A stretch of DNA of 64,000 nt, taken from assembly GCF_000712055.1 (NCBI RefSeq), contig NZ_JOOA01000002.1:2640001-2704000 (forward strand), read 5' to 3'. A program made the position numbers and the translations under genes. The DNA is from Ruminococcus sp. HUN007 (GTDB taxonomy: Bacteria > Bacillota > Clostridia > Oscillospirales > Ruminococcaceae). Position 1 is the first letter of the stretch; each line of letters opens with the position of its first letter. This document shows positions 10,576 through 18,940 of the stretch, piece after piece. The notes under the pieces were generated by a model. The model ran no database searches. It had not been told where the DNA came from and was given only the letters and a program-made list of their open reading frames with translations.

Positions 10576-11158
10576 GGAGATCATAAAGGGAGCGGGAGGA
10601 CGCTACTCGCTTGCAGGAACGGTTGACAATGCCGAGGAGGCAATAACATTCTGCCGTTTCCATAAAGTTGATCTTGTTGTAATGGACGTTGTTATGGGCA
10701 GCGGCATGGATGGTATCGATGCTGCCGCCGAAATAAAGAAGTTCAGCCCGAACACAAAGGTGCTCATTGTAACGTCAATGCCGGAAAGTTCGTTTATCAG
10801 ACGCGCGAAGGAAGCAGGAGTTGATAGCTTCTGGCACAAGGAGGTTCAGGACGCTCCGCTGCTTGACGTTATCGACAGAACGATGGAGGGTGAATCAGTC
10901 TACCCAAACGCCATGCCGGAGGTCTGGTTCGGCAACACGGTCAGCACAAGCCTCACGGACCGCGAACTCGATGTTCTGCACGGACTGGTAGGCGGTGCTT
11001 CCAATTCCGAGATCGCAGGAGATCTTGGAATTTCGGAGCGAAGTGTAAAGCAGCATATCACCGATATGCTCAACAAGACCGGATTCAGAAGCAGGCTTCA
11101 GCTTGCGGTAAGAGCAAGGGGAGACGGTATTGTTATCAACGACTGTCACACGGTGTAA
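10520..11158 (+). CDS. Response regulator, NarL/LuxR family
   Basis: Receiver domain at about residues 1-120 with the acidic pair IADD near the N terminus, phosphoacceptor Asp in LVVMDVVMG (about 53) and the conserved Lys in FWHKEV. LuxR-type HTH at about 145-205 with LTDRELDVLHGLVGGASNSEIA and SERSVKQHITDML. ATG at 10520 is preferred over TTG at 10511 because GGAGG (10503) and GGGG lie just upstream. It is the last gene of the two-component operon, followed by a terminator hairpin. Target genes are unknown; neighbouring secreted proteins are possible targets, but this is inference. Confidence 0.9.
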   Translation: MNYQVLIADDYRMIRQMFEEIIKGAGGRYSLAGTVDNAEEAITFCRFHKVDLVVMDVVMGSGMDGIDAAAEIKKFSPNTKVLIVTSMPESSFIRRAKEAGVDSFWHKEVQDAPLLDVIDRTMEGESVYPNAMPEVWFGNTVSTSLTDRELDVLHGLVGGASNSEIAGDLGISERSVKQHITDMLNKTGFRSRLQLAVRARGDGIVINDCHTV

Positions 11159-11180
11159 AAATCGCATTATCATATCTGGA

Positions 11181-11211
11181 GGATTCGTCGGATAGAAGAT
11201 CTGACGGATCC
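11181..11211 (+). terminator. Terminator after response regulator
   Basis: An imperfect stem GGATTCGTCGGAT/ATCTGACGGATCC is followed by TTTGTTTATTT. Confidence 0.65.
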
Positions 11212-11323
11212 TTTGTTTATTTATAATAATCTTACTATGCAAATGTTGAAAGTTTTCTAACGTGATGCTTCCCTTTTGTACGATGTGAAGCGCATTTCTG
11301 ATGTGTTATCATAATAAACATAA

Positions 11324-11432
11324 GGAAACACTGATTAAATCGGAAATCCGGCTTCTCCGGATTTCCGAAGGTGGGATTTGCGGGGCTTCACCCCGGAACC
11401 CCACGCTGATTTATGAATAAATCAGCGTTTCC
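11324..11432 (+). mobile_element. MITE copy A (IS5-related, 109 bp)
   Basis: Termini GGAAACACTGATT and AATCAGCGTTTCC, flanked by ATAA (11320-11323 and 11433-11436) as a 4-bp target duplication. The interior folds into an ATCCGG hairpin, a GGGGCTTC-type hairpin and a terminal CTGATTTAT palindrome. No coding capacity. The ends match the intact IS at 31410-32633. Confidence 0.85.
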
Positions 11433-11469
11433 ATAATAAAGAAAACCAGAGTCCTAGGGGGTAAAGTTT

Positions 11470-12744
11470 ATGAAAAACATGAAAAAAGTACTTGCAGCAC
11501 TTCTCGCACTTACAATGACAGTATGCCTTGCATCATGCGGCGAAACAGGCGGAGCAGGAAACGACGGCGGAACAGTCGAAAACAGCGTGACCGAAGAAAA
11601 GAAAGAAGAAAGCAAAACAGAAGAAACTGAAGCACCGGAAGAAACAGAACCGGCAGAGACAGAGGCACCGGCACCTGCGGTCCCTGATGGTTATGAAGAA
11701 GTGAAACTGGAAAGTGATTATCTTGGCGTAAACGTGTCGTTTGCAGCACTGAATGACGGCAGATTTGTCGGAAGTGAAATAAAACCGAATAAGAGTATGG
11801 ATCAATATGGTCGTTCTGAGTTTGAAGTTAATTATTATTCGGATGAAAAACATAAGCTTCAGGATTGTGTTAAATACAAAGTTACCATTCAGGCAATATC
11901 AAATGACGCTATGGTTACTGAGAGTAAAAGATACAAGGCAATTGAAAACTCTGAATATTCAGGTTACTGGAGTACTGAGATTGAAGATAAAACTAAATGC
12001 TACTATAAGCTTTTTACTGACGAGAATACATATATTAATGGCAGAATAATGATATCGGTTGACATGTGGTCCTATGGGGAATGGATGCCGTTGGATGATT
12101 ATAAAAAAATGACCAACACAATGATTGAATCGATGAAGATCGATATACTTGATACTAACTCACTGAACGATGCAAATGGCGATTTTCCGAATTGTCACGG
12201 TACTTATACTGTGCCTGCCAAAATGAATATTGCAGGTAAAGACTGCGATACCTATTGGTATGTCAAAAACGGTCAGGTTCATGCAGCTGTTGATTTCACA
12301 AATGAAAAAGGCAATACGTTTACGATCCTGGATAACGGACCTAATGTTCCACAGTACTTCAGTTCACACGTGAATAGTGAGACTTTAAGACAGCTTCAGT
12401 TTGGAGACAAGAATGTTCTTGCTGATATCAATATCGGTACTGTTCTGCTTAACAGTGCTCTGGAAGCTGAGTACACAGTAGTGTTTGAGACAGATGGAGA
12501 AAAAGAAAAAAGCATTTCATTCTCTGTTTTAATGGGCGGTTCCGGTGATTTTAATTATCTGGATTTCAAAAATGAGTACGGAGATGAAGAGAAAAAAGCA
12601 GAATGGGATGCAATGCTTGACAGTTATGCCGAGGAATATTTTAATCAGATTATTTATAATTCCAATACAGCAAATGAAGGAACTGCTGAAGACGAATCTT
12701 CAGAAAGCAGTGAAGCTGCAGAAGAAACAAAAGCCGAAGAATAA
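11470..12744 (+). CDS. Lipoprotein of unknown function
   Basis: Lipoprotein signal with lipobox LASC (Cys about residue 23) after a KKVLAALLALTMTV core, then a Glu/Thr-rich spacer (residues about 35-75) and a soluble domain of about 300 residues with alternating beta strands. An acidic, low-complexity tail follows. No family is recognised. The RBS-like run AGGGGGTAAA precedes the ATG. It is followed 27 bp later by the zinc-ribbon membrane protein and then by a second lipoprotein with a nearly identical signal peptide, suggesting one functional unit. A ligand-binding or envelope-sensing role is only a guess. Confidence 0.8.
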   Translation: MKNMKKVLAALLALTMTVCLASCGETGGAGNDGGTVENSVTEEKKEESKTEETEAPEETEPAETEAPAPAVPDGYEEVKLESDYLGVNVSFAALNDGRFVGSEIKPNKSMDQYGRSEFEVNYYSDEKHKLQDCVKYKVTIQAISNDAMVTESKRYKAIENSEYSGYWSTEIEDKTKCYYKLFTDENTYINGRIMISVDMWSYGEWMPLDDYKKMTNTMIESMKIDILDTNSLNDANGDFPNCHGTYTVPAKMNIAGKDCDTYWYVKNGQVHAAVDFTNEKGNTFTILDNGPNVPQYFSSHVNSETLRQLQFGDKNVLADINIGTVLLNSALEAEYTVVFETDGEKEKSISFSVLMGGSGDFNYLDFKNEYGDEEKKAEWDAMLDSYAEEYFNQIIYNSNTANEGTAEDESSESSEAAEETKAEE

Positions 12745-12771
12745 CCGGTATCATAAAAGGGGAAATAAAAT

Positions 12772-14019
12772 ATGGGAGCTGATTCAACTCAGATGTGCTG
12801 CCCTAACTGCGGCGGTACTATGGAATTTGATCCGGGTGTGGGAAAACTGAAATGCATGTTCTGTGAATCTGTGTTTACTCAGGAGGAATGTGCGGCATTC
12901 TTCAAGGACAAGGAATCACAGGAAGAGGCAAAGCAGTCCGGCAGTGACTGGGGCAGCGATGCCGATGACATGAAGGCATATTCCTGCAACACCTGCGGAG
13001 CGGAAATACTTGCAGATGAAAATACGGGTGCTTCACGCTGCCCGTACTGCGGCAACACGACGATAATGGAAGCGACATTTACCGGAGCGGCAAAGCCGGA
13101 TTACCTTATCCCGTTTGCATTCAACAAGCAGCAGGCGATGGAAAAATACAAGGAATACTATCAGAAGAAAAAGCTTCTTCCGAAGGCATTCTTAGACGGA
13201 AATACAGTCGAGGAGATACAGGGTGTGTATGTTCCGTTCTGGCTGTTTGACGGTGCTGTTACCATTGATGCCGAATACGAAGCTGTGGACAGGGAAGACA
13301 CACAGACCGAGACCGTCCGCAAGATCTACCGTGCTGAACGACGCGGTAATATAAAATTCAAAAACGTTCCTGCTGATGCTTCAAAGCGTATGCCGGATGA
13401 TATCATGGATTCGATCGAACCGTTTAAATTCACGGAACTTAAGGATTTCAACATGATGTATCTGCCGGGATTCCTTGCTGAAAAATTCGACGTTGAGGGC
13501 GACGATGACCTTGAACGTGCGGAAAAGCGTGTTGTCAACACAGCAAAGAGCAAAACACAGGAAACGGTAAAGCACGATGAAGTAAAGGAAAAGCGCGGTA
13601 ACTTTGCGGTCAACTACACTGACAAGAAATACGCCATGCTTCCGGTATGGTATCTGACAACGAACTGGAACGGGAAGCAGTGGAATTTTGCAATGAACGG
13701 ACAGACCGGCAAGTTCACCGGTGATCTTCCGGTCGATTACAAAAAACTCGGAATTTTTACCGGCATTGCATTCCTTGTTCCGCTTATAGTTCTTTATCTT
13801 GTAATGAAGAGCATTCCGGTCGCAGCCATTGCCGGACTTGTTATCGGACTTATCACTTTCTTCGCAGGCAAGGGAAGCATGAAGCCTGTTCATATTGCTA
13901 CGCAGGCAAATGATTATATGGACAAGCAGGTACGTCTTGTTTATTCGCATGATCAGTACGTCCGCACGGAGCGTAAAAAGAAGGAGCAGAAACAGACACC
14001 TGCCCCGCAGAATAAGTGA
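12772..14019 (+). CDS. TFIIB-type zinc-ribbon membrane protein
   Basis: The N terminus has two zinc ribbons: CPNC...CMFC at about residues 10-31 and CNTC...CPYC at about 72-98. A mixed region of about 220 residues follows, including the VYVPFWLFDG and YAMLPVWYLTTNWNG motifs typical of a widespread but uncharacterised Firmicutes family. Two hydrophobic helices lie near residues 322-370, with a basic C-terminal tail. RBS AGGGGAAATAAA before the ATG. Its position between two lipoproteins suggests an envelope-associated job; the biochemical role is not known. Confidence 0.8.
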   Translation: MGADSTQMCCPNCGGTMEFDPGVGKLKCMFCESVFTQEECAAFFKDKESQEEAKQSGSDWGSDADDMKAYSCNTCGAEILADENTGASRCPYCGNTTIMEATFTGAAKPDYLIPFAFNKQQAMEKYKEYYQKKKLLPKAFLDGNTVEEIQGVYVPFWLFDGAVTIDAEYEAVDREDTQTETVRKIYRAERRGNIKFKNVPADASKRMPDDIMDSIEPFKFTELKDFNMMYLPGFLAEKFDVEGDDDLERAEKRVVNTAKSKTQETVKHDEVKEKRGNFAVNYTDKKYAMLPVWYLTTNWNGKQWNFAMNGQTGKFTGDLPVDYKKLGIFTGIAFLVPLIVLYLVMKSIPVAAIAGLVIGLITFFAGKGSMKPVHIATQANDYMDKQVRLVYSHDQYVRTERKKKEQKQTPAPQNK

Positions 14020-14066
14020 CAGAAACCATCGATTTTTAATTGTTTATTTTCTAATTCGTGCCGATC

Positions 14067-14093
14067 AGCAGTTCCGGAACATCCGGAACTGCT
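14067..14093 (+). terminator. Stem-loop after zinc-ribbon gene
   Basis: Perfect 12-bp stem AGCAGTTCCGGA/TCCGGAACTGCT with a 3-base loop. There is no good T-tract, so this may be a processing or attenuation structure rather than a full terminator. Confidence 0.5.
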
Positions 14094-14132
14094 GACAGCA
14101 TTTAAACCATGATATTACGGAGGATAAGGAAA

Positions 14133-15503
14133 ATGAAAAAAATGAAGAAAGTACTTGCAGCATTACTTGCACTTTCAATGACAGTATGTATGGCATCATG
14201 CGGTGAAACAGAACCTGCAGCTGAAACTGAGTCAAAAGCAGAAACTGAAGCTGTGATTTCACCTGAAGAAATGTATCCGGCAAATATCAATCCTGAGGAT
14301 ATCCATCCCGGTTCAATTAATTCAGATGAAGATACCAGCGATCGCTGGTATCCAAACGGAGATACATCTTCAGCGCTCAGCTTCACTCTGACGCAGACTT
14401 CGAAAAAGAATGATTGTGTTGGCCTTTCGTTCTGCCTTTATAAGAAGAATGAATCCGGTATTGAAAATGATTTCATTGATATGCCTCTTCGCGATGGAGG
14501 AAATGGTCATGGTATCACAGAGGAGGCAACATTAACGGTTGACAAGAGCAAGACTTATAAGTTTGATCTTACATTTCAGGATAATTTCACTTGTTATGAT
14601 TTTGAAACAGGTACTGTATGGAAGAGATGTCATCCCGATTATGGATGCAAGGATCAGGAATGGTATGATAACGCTTTTTCAGGCCTTGTAGCATATCGTG
14701 ATATTTCAAGTGCTAAGCATCAGCAGATCGTTATGAATGCAGATCATACATTTTTAGAATCTGTAACTGGAATGGATGATATGACTGGTCACTGGGCGGT
14801 TAAGGCAGCCAATGTTCTTGATTTAATATATGACAATCCCGAAGATTCAGGTATGCAGGTTGTTGATGCCGGTTCACTTCTTGCCGGCGATGCAGAAAAT
14901 GCTAATGAAACAACATACAGCGATACCTGGCAGCAGGAATTCAATATCTCAGCAGATGGCGTAGTTACAGAGTTTGGTTTATATCCTAAGTATGATGATG
15001 ACATGAATCTTATCGGATATGATTCTGCATTCGATGTAACAACTGTTGAGAAGATGGAAGCAGATGCAAAGGCAGAAGCAGATGCAAAGGCAGCAGAGGA
15101 AGCAGCAGCAGCTCAGGCCAAGGCAGATGCGCTTGCAGCCGGAAGTCCTTATGAGCAGCCTGAAGACAAGAAAGATCTTTCGGGTGTAAACCTTGATCAG
15201 GTTCCTGACTATCTTATCGATGGTACACAGGATTATGAAACCTTTGATAAATTCAGGAAAAATATCGGTAAAAGTTATGGAATGATCTTTGAACTTCACG
15301 GTACTGCAGAATTTTCCAGCACTTTTGTTCATGTGATTGTTCAAAATGAAAGTGGCCGTCTTGAACAGAAGTTTACCATAGAGGCTGTGGATGTCGATGA
15401 TCTTCAGAGTATTGTAACAGACGGAGGCCCTATTACCGTAACCGGAGTTCTCTGGAATGACAGAAGGATCTATACTGACTCAGCTCACATAAAAGCTGAA
15501 TAA
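14133..15503 (+). CDS. Lipoprotein of unknown function
   Basis: Signal peptide with lipobox MASC in almost the same N-terminal context as the lipoprotein at 11470 (KKVLAALLALSMTVCMASCGET). A Glu/Ala/Thr-rich spacer follows, then a soluble domain of about 270 residues, an Ala/Glu/Asp/Lys low-complexity stretch (about residues 308-335) that could be a helix, and a C-terminal domain of about 110 residues with an OB-fold-like pattern (GKSYGMIFELHGTAEF, then ITVTGVLW), similar in style to tRNA_anti-like domains. That assignment is tentative. ATG 14133 is chosen because GGAGG lies nine bases upstream; an ATG at 14109 lacks an RBS. Confidence 0.75.
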   Translation: MKKMKKVLAALLALSMTVCMASCGETEPAAETESKAETEAVISPEEMYPANINPEDIHPGSINSDEDTSDRWYPNGDTSSALSFTLTQTSKKNDCVGLSFCLYKKNESGIENDFIDMPLRDGGNGHGITEEATLTVDKSKTYKFDLTFQDNFTCYDFETGTVWKRCHPDYGCKDQEWYDNAFSGLVAYRDISSAKHQQIVMNADHTFLESVTGMDDMTGHWAVKAANVLDLIYDNPEDSGMQVVDAGSLLAGDAENANETTYSDTWQQEFNISADGVVTEFGLYPKYDDDMNLIGYDSAFDVTTVEKMEADAKAEADAKAAEEAAAAQAKADALAAGSPYEQPEDKKDLSGVNLDQVPDYLIDGTQDYETFDKFRKNIGKSYGMIFELHGTAEFSSTFVHVIVQNESGRLEQKFTIEAVDVDDLQSIVTDGGPITVTGVLWNDRRIYTDSAHIKAE

Positions 15504-15512
15504 TCTGAGCAG

Positions 15513-15557
15513 AGCACTTCCTGTTTTGATATGTTATCATTTCAGGGAGTGTTTTTA
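15513..15557 (+). terminator. Terminator after second lipoprotein
   Basis: Stem AGCACTTCCTG/CAGGGAGTG with a large loop, followed by TTTTTAT. Confidence 0.6.
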
Positions 15558-15641
15558 TGTTCAGGTCTTGTCACCTCGATTATCTTGCAGATGGTCGGGG
15601 AAAATTTAAGATTTCGGATCAGTCGGATATCCGGGGGACAG

Positions 15642-15670
15642 TTGCTTTATACAGAAAGATAGGTTATAAT
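15642..15670 (+). promoter_or_regulatory. Promoter for third lipoprotein gene
   Basis: TTGCTT at 15642-15647, 17-bp spacer, TATAAT at 15665-15670. The start codon lies 39 bp further downstream. Confidence 0.7.
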
Positions 15671-15708
15671 ACTATAGTAAGTATTCATGATGAAAAGGGG
15701 ATATTGAC

Positions 15709-16842
15709 ATGAAACGAATGAACATTAAAATATTCTGTCTGGCTCTCTGCACATCGCTGATGATGAGCGGCTGCACTTCGTCAGGCGGGGATGAAAGTGA
15801 TGTCACTGCGGAAAACAATGCTGAAACTTCTGCAGAGAATGTAACGGGAACGGCAGAAACATCCGTATTGGTGTCCGGTACTGAATCGAAGAAGGCTGAG
15901 ACCGGAACCACGGCAGTAAGCGGAACGGAAGTATCTGGAAATGTGTCAGGTACGGCGAAGGTATCTGATACTGCCAAAAGCACGGAAAAGGCAAAGGCGT
16001 CTGAGACCACCAGAGTACCGGGACCTCCTGCGGAAACGGGAGAACCGGCGGTCGTACCGCATGAAGGAGGAAAGCCTGACACCTATGCTGATCCGGGCGA
16101 ATACGGTTATGCCAACGATTTACTCTGTACGATGGCACGCGGTTACTACGGCTCACGCACCAATCACAGTCCGGAATTTGTCGAGGTGGAAGGCGAAACA
16201 GACGGGAAGGTAAATATCCATCTGTACGATCTGTTCGACGGACATACCTCAACAGCAGCATGGTATTACATCGACCGAATGACCGGAAAGGGAACAGATT
16301 TTCTTGAAAACGAGATCGATCTGACTGCTCCTCCGGCAGAGATGTGGAATCCTGATGTTCCGCAGCGCTCAAAAATCGAAGGAGATAAACGCTGTGCAGT
16401 TCTGTACCTCGGATATATTGACACTGATATAGAAACTTATATTTCAAATAATGTCTCTTATCAGGAACTGATCCATCAGAATTTCAGCGAGTATAATTAC
16501 ACCTGGCTCGCAGATATGCCGAAACAGAATTACGTGGAAATACCGGACGGCAATGAACTCTATCTGATAATTCCGCGTGATGATGAAGCCAGAGTACGTG
16601 TAGGCCGATTCGATCTGTCCAGAGAACAGCTCATCGGCAATGTATACAGCAGCTACAGAGGAGCTCCGTTCCTTCTGCGCTGCAATGTAAGCGAGATCAG
16701 ACCTGACGCCGAGATATTCATCACCGACAACAGCGGTGAATATCCGGGATTTAGCGTAAGTTTAAGCGGAAAAGACGGCTCGCTATGCGAAAGCGACAGC
16801 TATACCCGTCTGAACGAAGACACAGAAGGCCCTGCGGGCTGA
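15709..16842 (+). CDS. Lipoprotein of unknown function with Thr/Ser/Glu-rich spacer
   Basis: Lipobox MSGC (Cys about residue 22) after a short basic N terminus. Residues about 25-130 form a low-complexity stalk with repeated SGTE/SGTA/ETS motifs, suited to span the cell wall. The folded part of about 240 residues has no motif I recognise. RBS AAAAGGGG sits upstream of the ATG. It has its own promoter and a hairpin terminator at 16851, so it appears monocistronic. Confidence 0.75.
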   Translation: MKRMNIKIFCLALCTSLMMSGCTSSGGDESDVTAENNAETSAENVTGTAETSVLVSGTESKKAETGTTAVSGTEVSGNVSGTAKVSDTAKSTEKAKASETTRVPGPPAETGEPAVVPHEGGKPDTYADPGEYGYANDLLCTMARGYYGSRTNHSPEFVEVEGETDGKVNIHLYDLFDGHTSTAAWYYIDRMTGKGTDFLENEIDLTAPPAEMWNPDVPQRSKIEGDKRCAVLYLGYIDTDIETYISNNVSYQELIHQNFSEYNYTWLADMPKQNYVEIPDGNELYLIIPRDDEARVRVGRFDLSREQLIGNVYSSYRGAPFLLRCNVSEIRPDAEIFITDNSGEYPGFSVSLSGKDGSLCESDSYTRLNEDTEGPAG

Positions 16843-16850
16843 TAAAATTT

Positions 16851-16890
16851 AAGCCATAACACTAACGAATGATCTTAGTGTTATGGCTTT
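16851..16890. terminator. Hairpin terminator (GCCATAACACT family, copy 2)
   Basis: AAGCCATAACACTAA and its complement TTAGTGTTATGGCTT close a short loop at the end of the lipoprotein gene and are followed by TTTCTG. Confidence 0.8.
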
Positions 16891-16899
16891 TCTGTTAGA

Positions 16900-16907
16900 G
16901 CGTTTCC
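16900..16907. mobile_element. Fragment of a second MITE terminus
   Basis: GCGTTTCC, the exact outer end of the MITE family, lies directly before the TTAA target duplication of copy B. This suggests a nested or tandem insertion of which only the end remains. Confidence 0.5.
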
Positions 16908-16911
16908 TTAA

Positions 16912-17018
16912 GGAAACGCTGATTTATTAATAAATCAGCGCGGGGCCGGGGCGAAGCCCCGCAAATCCCACCTCCGGAAATCCGGCGAAGCCGGATTTCC
17001 GGTTTAATCAGTGTTTCC
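16912..17018 (-). mobile_element. MITE copy B (107 bp)
   Basis: Same element as copy A in reverse orientation, with ends GGAAACGCTGATTTATT and AATCAGTGTTTCC. The perfect 4-bp duplication TTAA is at 16908-16911 and 17019-17022. The right-hand TTAA supplies the stop codon (TAA on the minus strand) of the fic gene, so the element inserted at the very end of that gene. Confidence 0.9.
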
Positions 17019-18065
17019 TTAATTCTTTATATATTTCGTACTTCTGCCGGAACCGATTTTTCTGACGGTGCCGGATTTCAACATCTGACCGAGTACTGAT
17101 TCAATCGTCGTAGGGCTTACATCCGGAAGTATCTTTGTAACATCACTTTTTGAAACAGGTGTCAGGCTATTTAGAACAACAGCTTCAACTCTTGCCTGCT
17201 TGGTGATTTTTCTGCTTCCTACAACAGCAAAGCGGTTATCAAGTTCCTTGTAGCATATATACAGCGTGGTCAGAAACTCCATGATGAAATCGGAGTAATC
17301 ATTAAGGTTTTCATGCCATCCGTCAGATGAGCGTTTAAGGGCATCGTAGTAGTTTCCCTTGCGGATGTTTATCTGTTCTTCAAAAGAGATATATTTGCCG
17401 ACATCGAAACCGTTTCTGTAAAGAAGGAGCAGTGACAGCAGTCTGGACATACGTCCGTTACCGTCACGGAACGGATGGATACACAGAAAATCCAGTATAA
17501 CACACGGAACAAGAAGCAGCTGATTGATATTTGGGTTGTCTCTTGCTTCGCGGTATGCAAGAATAAGCTGCTCCATTTCATCAGGTGTGTCTTCTGCAGA
17601 AGTCGGATGGAATCTTACTCTTCTTCTGCCATTAACGTCTTCTTCGATTATATCGTTATCGTTGATCTTATACTTACCCGCCAGCGGATCGCGCACAAGT
17701 CTCATCATGACTGAATGAAGTCTTAGTATATCTGCTTCGCAGAAATCAAGATCAGCATATCCGGTATGCACCTCAGCCAGAGCGTCACTGTAACCGGCGA
17801 TCTCCTGCTCGTTATGATTGAGCGGAGCACTTTTTCTGTTTACGATCTCATTGATTCGGTCGTCGGTTGTTACTATACCTTCGATCTGATTTGAACACTT
17901 TACAGACTGGACTTTAGCAACAGCAGCCAGTTCGGTAAATACATTTTCAAACTGTTCCTTACGGTTGACGGCCATTACACGAAGAGCGTAAATATCGCTT
18001 GTAATGCTTACAAGACTAGCGGGGAGCATTCCGTTATCAAGGAAAGAATAATCAAAATGATGCAT
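17019..18065 (-). CDS. Fic-domain protein (probable AMP transferase) with C-terminal winged helix
   Basis: Fic core motif HPFRDGNGRMSR at about residues 195-206; the His is the catalytic base for transfer of AMP to a protein hydroxyl. The N-terminal SNQIEG (about residues 55-60) matches the (S/T)xxxE(G/N) inhibitory helix of class II Fic proteins, whose Glu blocks the ATP site. The last ~65 residues form a winged-helix domain (TKQARVEAVVLNSL...SGTVRKIGSGRSTKYIKN), as in Fic proteins proposed to bind DNA. ATG 18065 (MHHF) is chosen because AAAGGAG lies eight bases upstream; an in-frame ATG at 18086 overlaps the operator. The stop lies at a MITE boundary. A six-site operator array covers the promoter, so autoregulation is likely but inferred. 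Confidence 0.85.
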   Translation of the reverse strand: MHHFDYSFLDNGMLPASLVSITSDIYALRVMAVNRKEQFENVFTELAAVAKVQSVKCSNQIEGIVTTDDRINEIVNRKSAPLNHNEQEIAGYSDALAEVHTGYADLDFCEADILRLHSVMMRLVRDPLAGKYKINDNDIIEEDVNGRRRVRFHPTSAEDTPDEMEQLILAYREARDNPNINQLLLVPCVILDFLCIHPFRDGNGRMSRLLSLLLLYRNGFDVGKYISFEEQINIRKGNYYDALKRSSDGWHENLNDYSDFIMEFLTTLYICYKELDNRFAVVGSRKITKQARVEAVVLNSLTPVSKSDVTKILPDVSPTTIESVLGQMLKSGTVRKIGSGRSTKYIKN

Positions 18066-18077
18066 GGTCACGACTCC

Positions 18078-18202
18078 TTTCTGCATATAAGTGTACTATT
18101 TTTTATGTAGAAAGTCAATCGTTTCTGCATAAAAAGTGGTGTGTTTTTATGCAGAAAGAAATTTTTATCTGCATAAAAAATGATGGGTTTATATGCAGAA
18201 AG
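18078..18202 (-). promoter_or_regulatory. fic promoter with six-site alternating operator array
   Basis: Six copies of TTTATGCAGAAA, alternating in orientation, have their TGCA (one TGTA) cores at 18082, 18106, 18126, 18150, 18170 and 18194. Spacing is 24, 20, 24, 20, 24 bp, a strict 44-bp period. The minus-strand promoter TTGACT (18113-18118), 17-bp spacer, TACACT (18090-18095) lies inside the array: one site is within the spacer and another overlaps the RBS. This is the expected layout of a repressor array. Confidence 0.75.
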
Positions 18203-18230
18203 TTTTTTTCGGAGGGGGGAGCCCAAACAG

Positions 18231-18272
18231 AAAGCCATAACACCAATGAAATGATCTTAGTGTTATGGTTTC
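18231..18272 (-). terminator. Hairpin terminator (GCCATAACACT family, copy 3)
   Basis: AAAGCCATAACACCAA pairs with TTAGTGTTATGGTTT with a few wobbles. It lies just after the end of the 18299-18940 gene. Confidence 0.65.
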
Positions 18273-18298
18273 GTTATTACATATAGGTTCACTGCTTT

Positions 18299-18940
18299 TT
18301 ACAGTCGTTTAAGAAAATCTATTAACGCTTTTGCGGTTTTTACAGTGATTGGATCATCAGTTTTAACGATGGATTTTATGATTTTCTCAGTTCCGGCAAT
18401 ATCATCAATAAAATCACCTTTAAGTGTTACTTCTATTCCAGGTTCAAACGGAAATGTACAGAATTTCCTGTCGGTGATAGCGTTATCAATATAGATTTTT
18501 CTGATGATTTCTGCAAAATATTCATCTGGTTCAATGTTGTATATAGGAACATACACTTGTCCCGGTCCTATTGAAATCTTCTTCTGGGTGTATTCACATG
18601 GATACCAAAAGTGACAAACTTCAAGAAAACCAGGAATCTGTTCCGATATGCATACACCTATTCCCTGATGATTTACATTAGCCGGAAGAAAAACATAGCG
18701 TCCATCAAGCATGTTTGGCTCAAATGCATATTTATCATCAGCAAAATATGTTTCAATGAATTTAAAAAGAGGCATATTATCATTTATTCTTTTGATTCCT
18801 TTAGGTGATTTCATTGAATAATTAACTGACGGAATTAATCCCCACATTCCAACGTCTGCGATTTGTTCTTTCAGATATTCATTTTTTATCTTTGATTCAA
18901 AATTAGACGGCAGTTTTTCACGGTTTCTTTTCGATTCCAT
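18299..18940 (-). CDS. Hypothetical protein, 213 aa
   Basis: Soluble protein with no signal peptide or membrane helix and no motif I recognise. The basic N terminus (MESKRNREKLPSNFESKIKN) may be disordered. The centre is rich in aromatics and beta strands (YVFLPANVNHQGIGVCISEQ, PGQVYVPIYN), and the C terminus is helical (TVKTAKALIDFLKRL). The pattern could suit a small catalytic or binding domain. It lies between the Fic gene and an AbiE-like pair, all on the minus strand, but has its own flanking regions and terminator. Codon use is more AT-rich than in the enzyme genes around it, consistent with accessory DNA. Confidence 0.65.
   Translation of the reverse strand: MESKRNREKLPSNFESKIKNEYLKEQIADVGMWGLIPSVNYSMKSPKGIKRINDNMPLFKFIETYFADDKYAFEPNMLDGRYVFLPANVNHQGIGVCISEQIPGFLEVCHFWYPCEYTQKKISIGPGQVYVPIYNIEPDEYFAEIIRKIYIDNAITDRKFCTFPFEPGIEVTLKGDFIDDIAGTEKIIKSIVKTDDPITVKTAKALIDFLKRL

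Noticed and set aside
15557..15712. 51-codon open frame between two lipoprotein genes
   Set aside because: It has no RBS, contains the TTGCTT-17-TATAAT promoter of the next gene and overlaps that gene's start; no family resemblance.
18078..18202. Six repeats with ~20-bp gaps as a mini-CRISPR
   Set aside because: Repeats are 12 bp and alternate in orientation, the spacers are short and AT-rich, and no cas genes are present; an operator array fits better.
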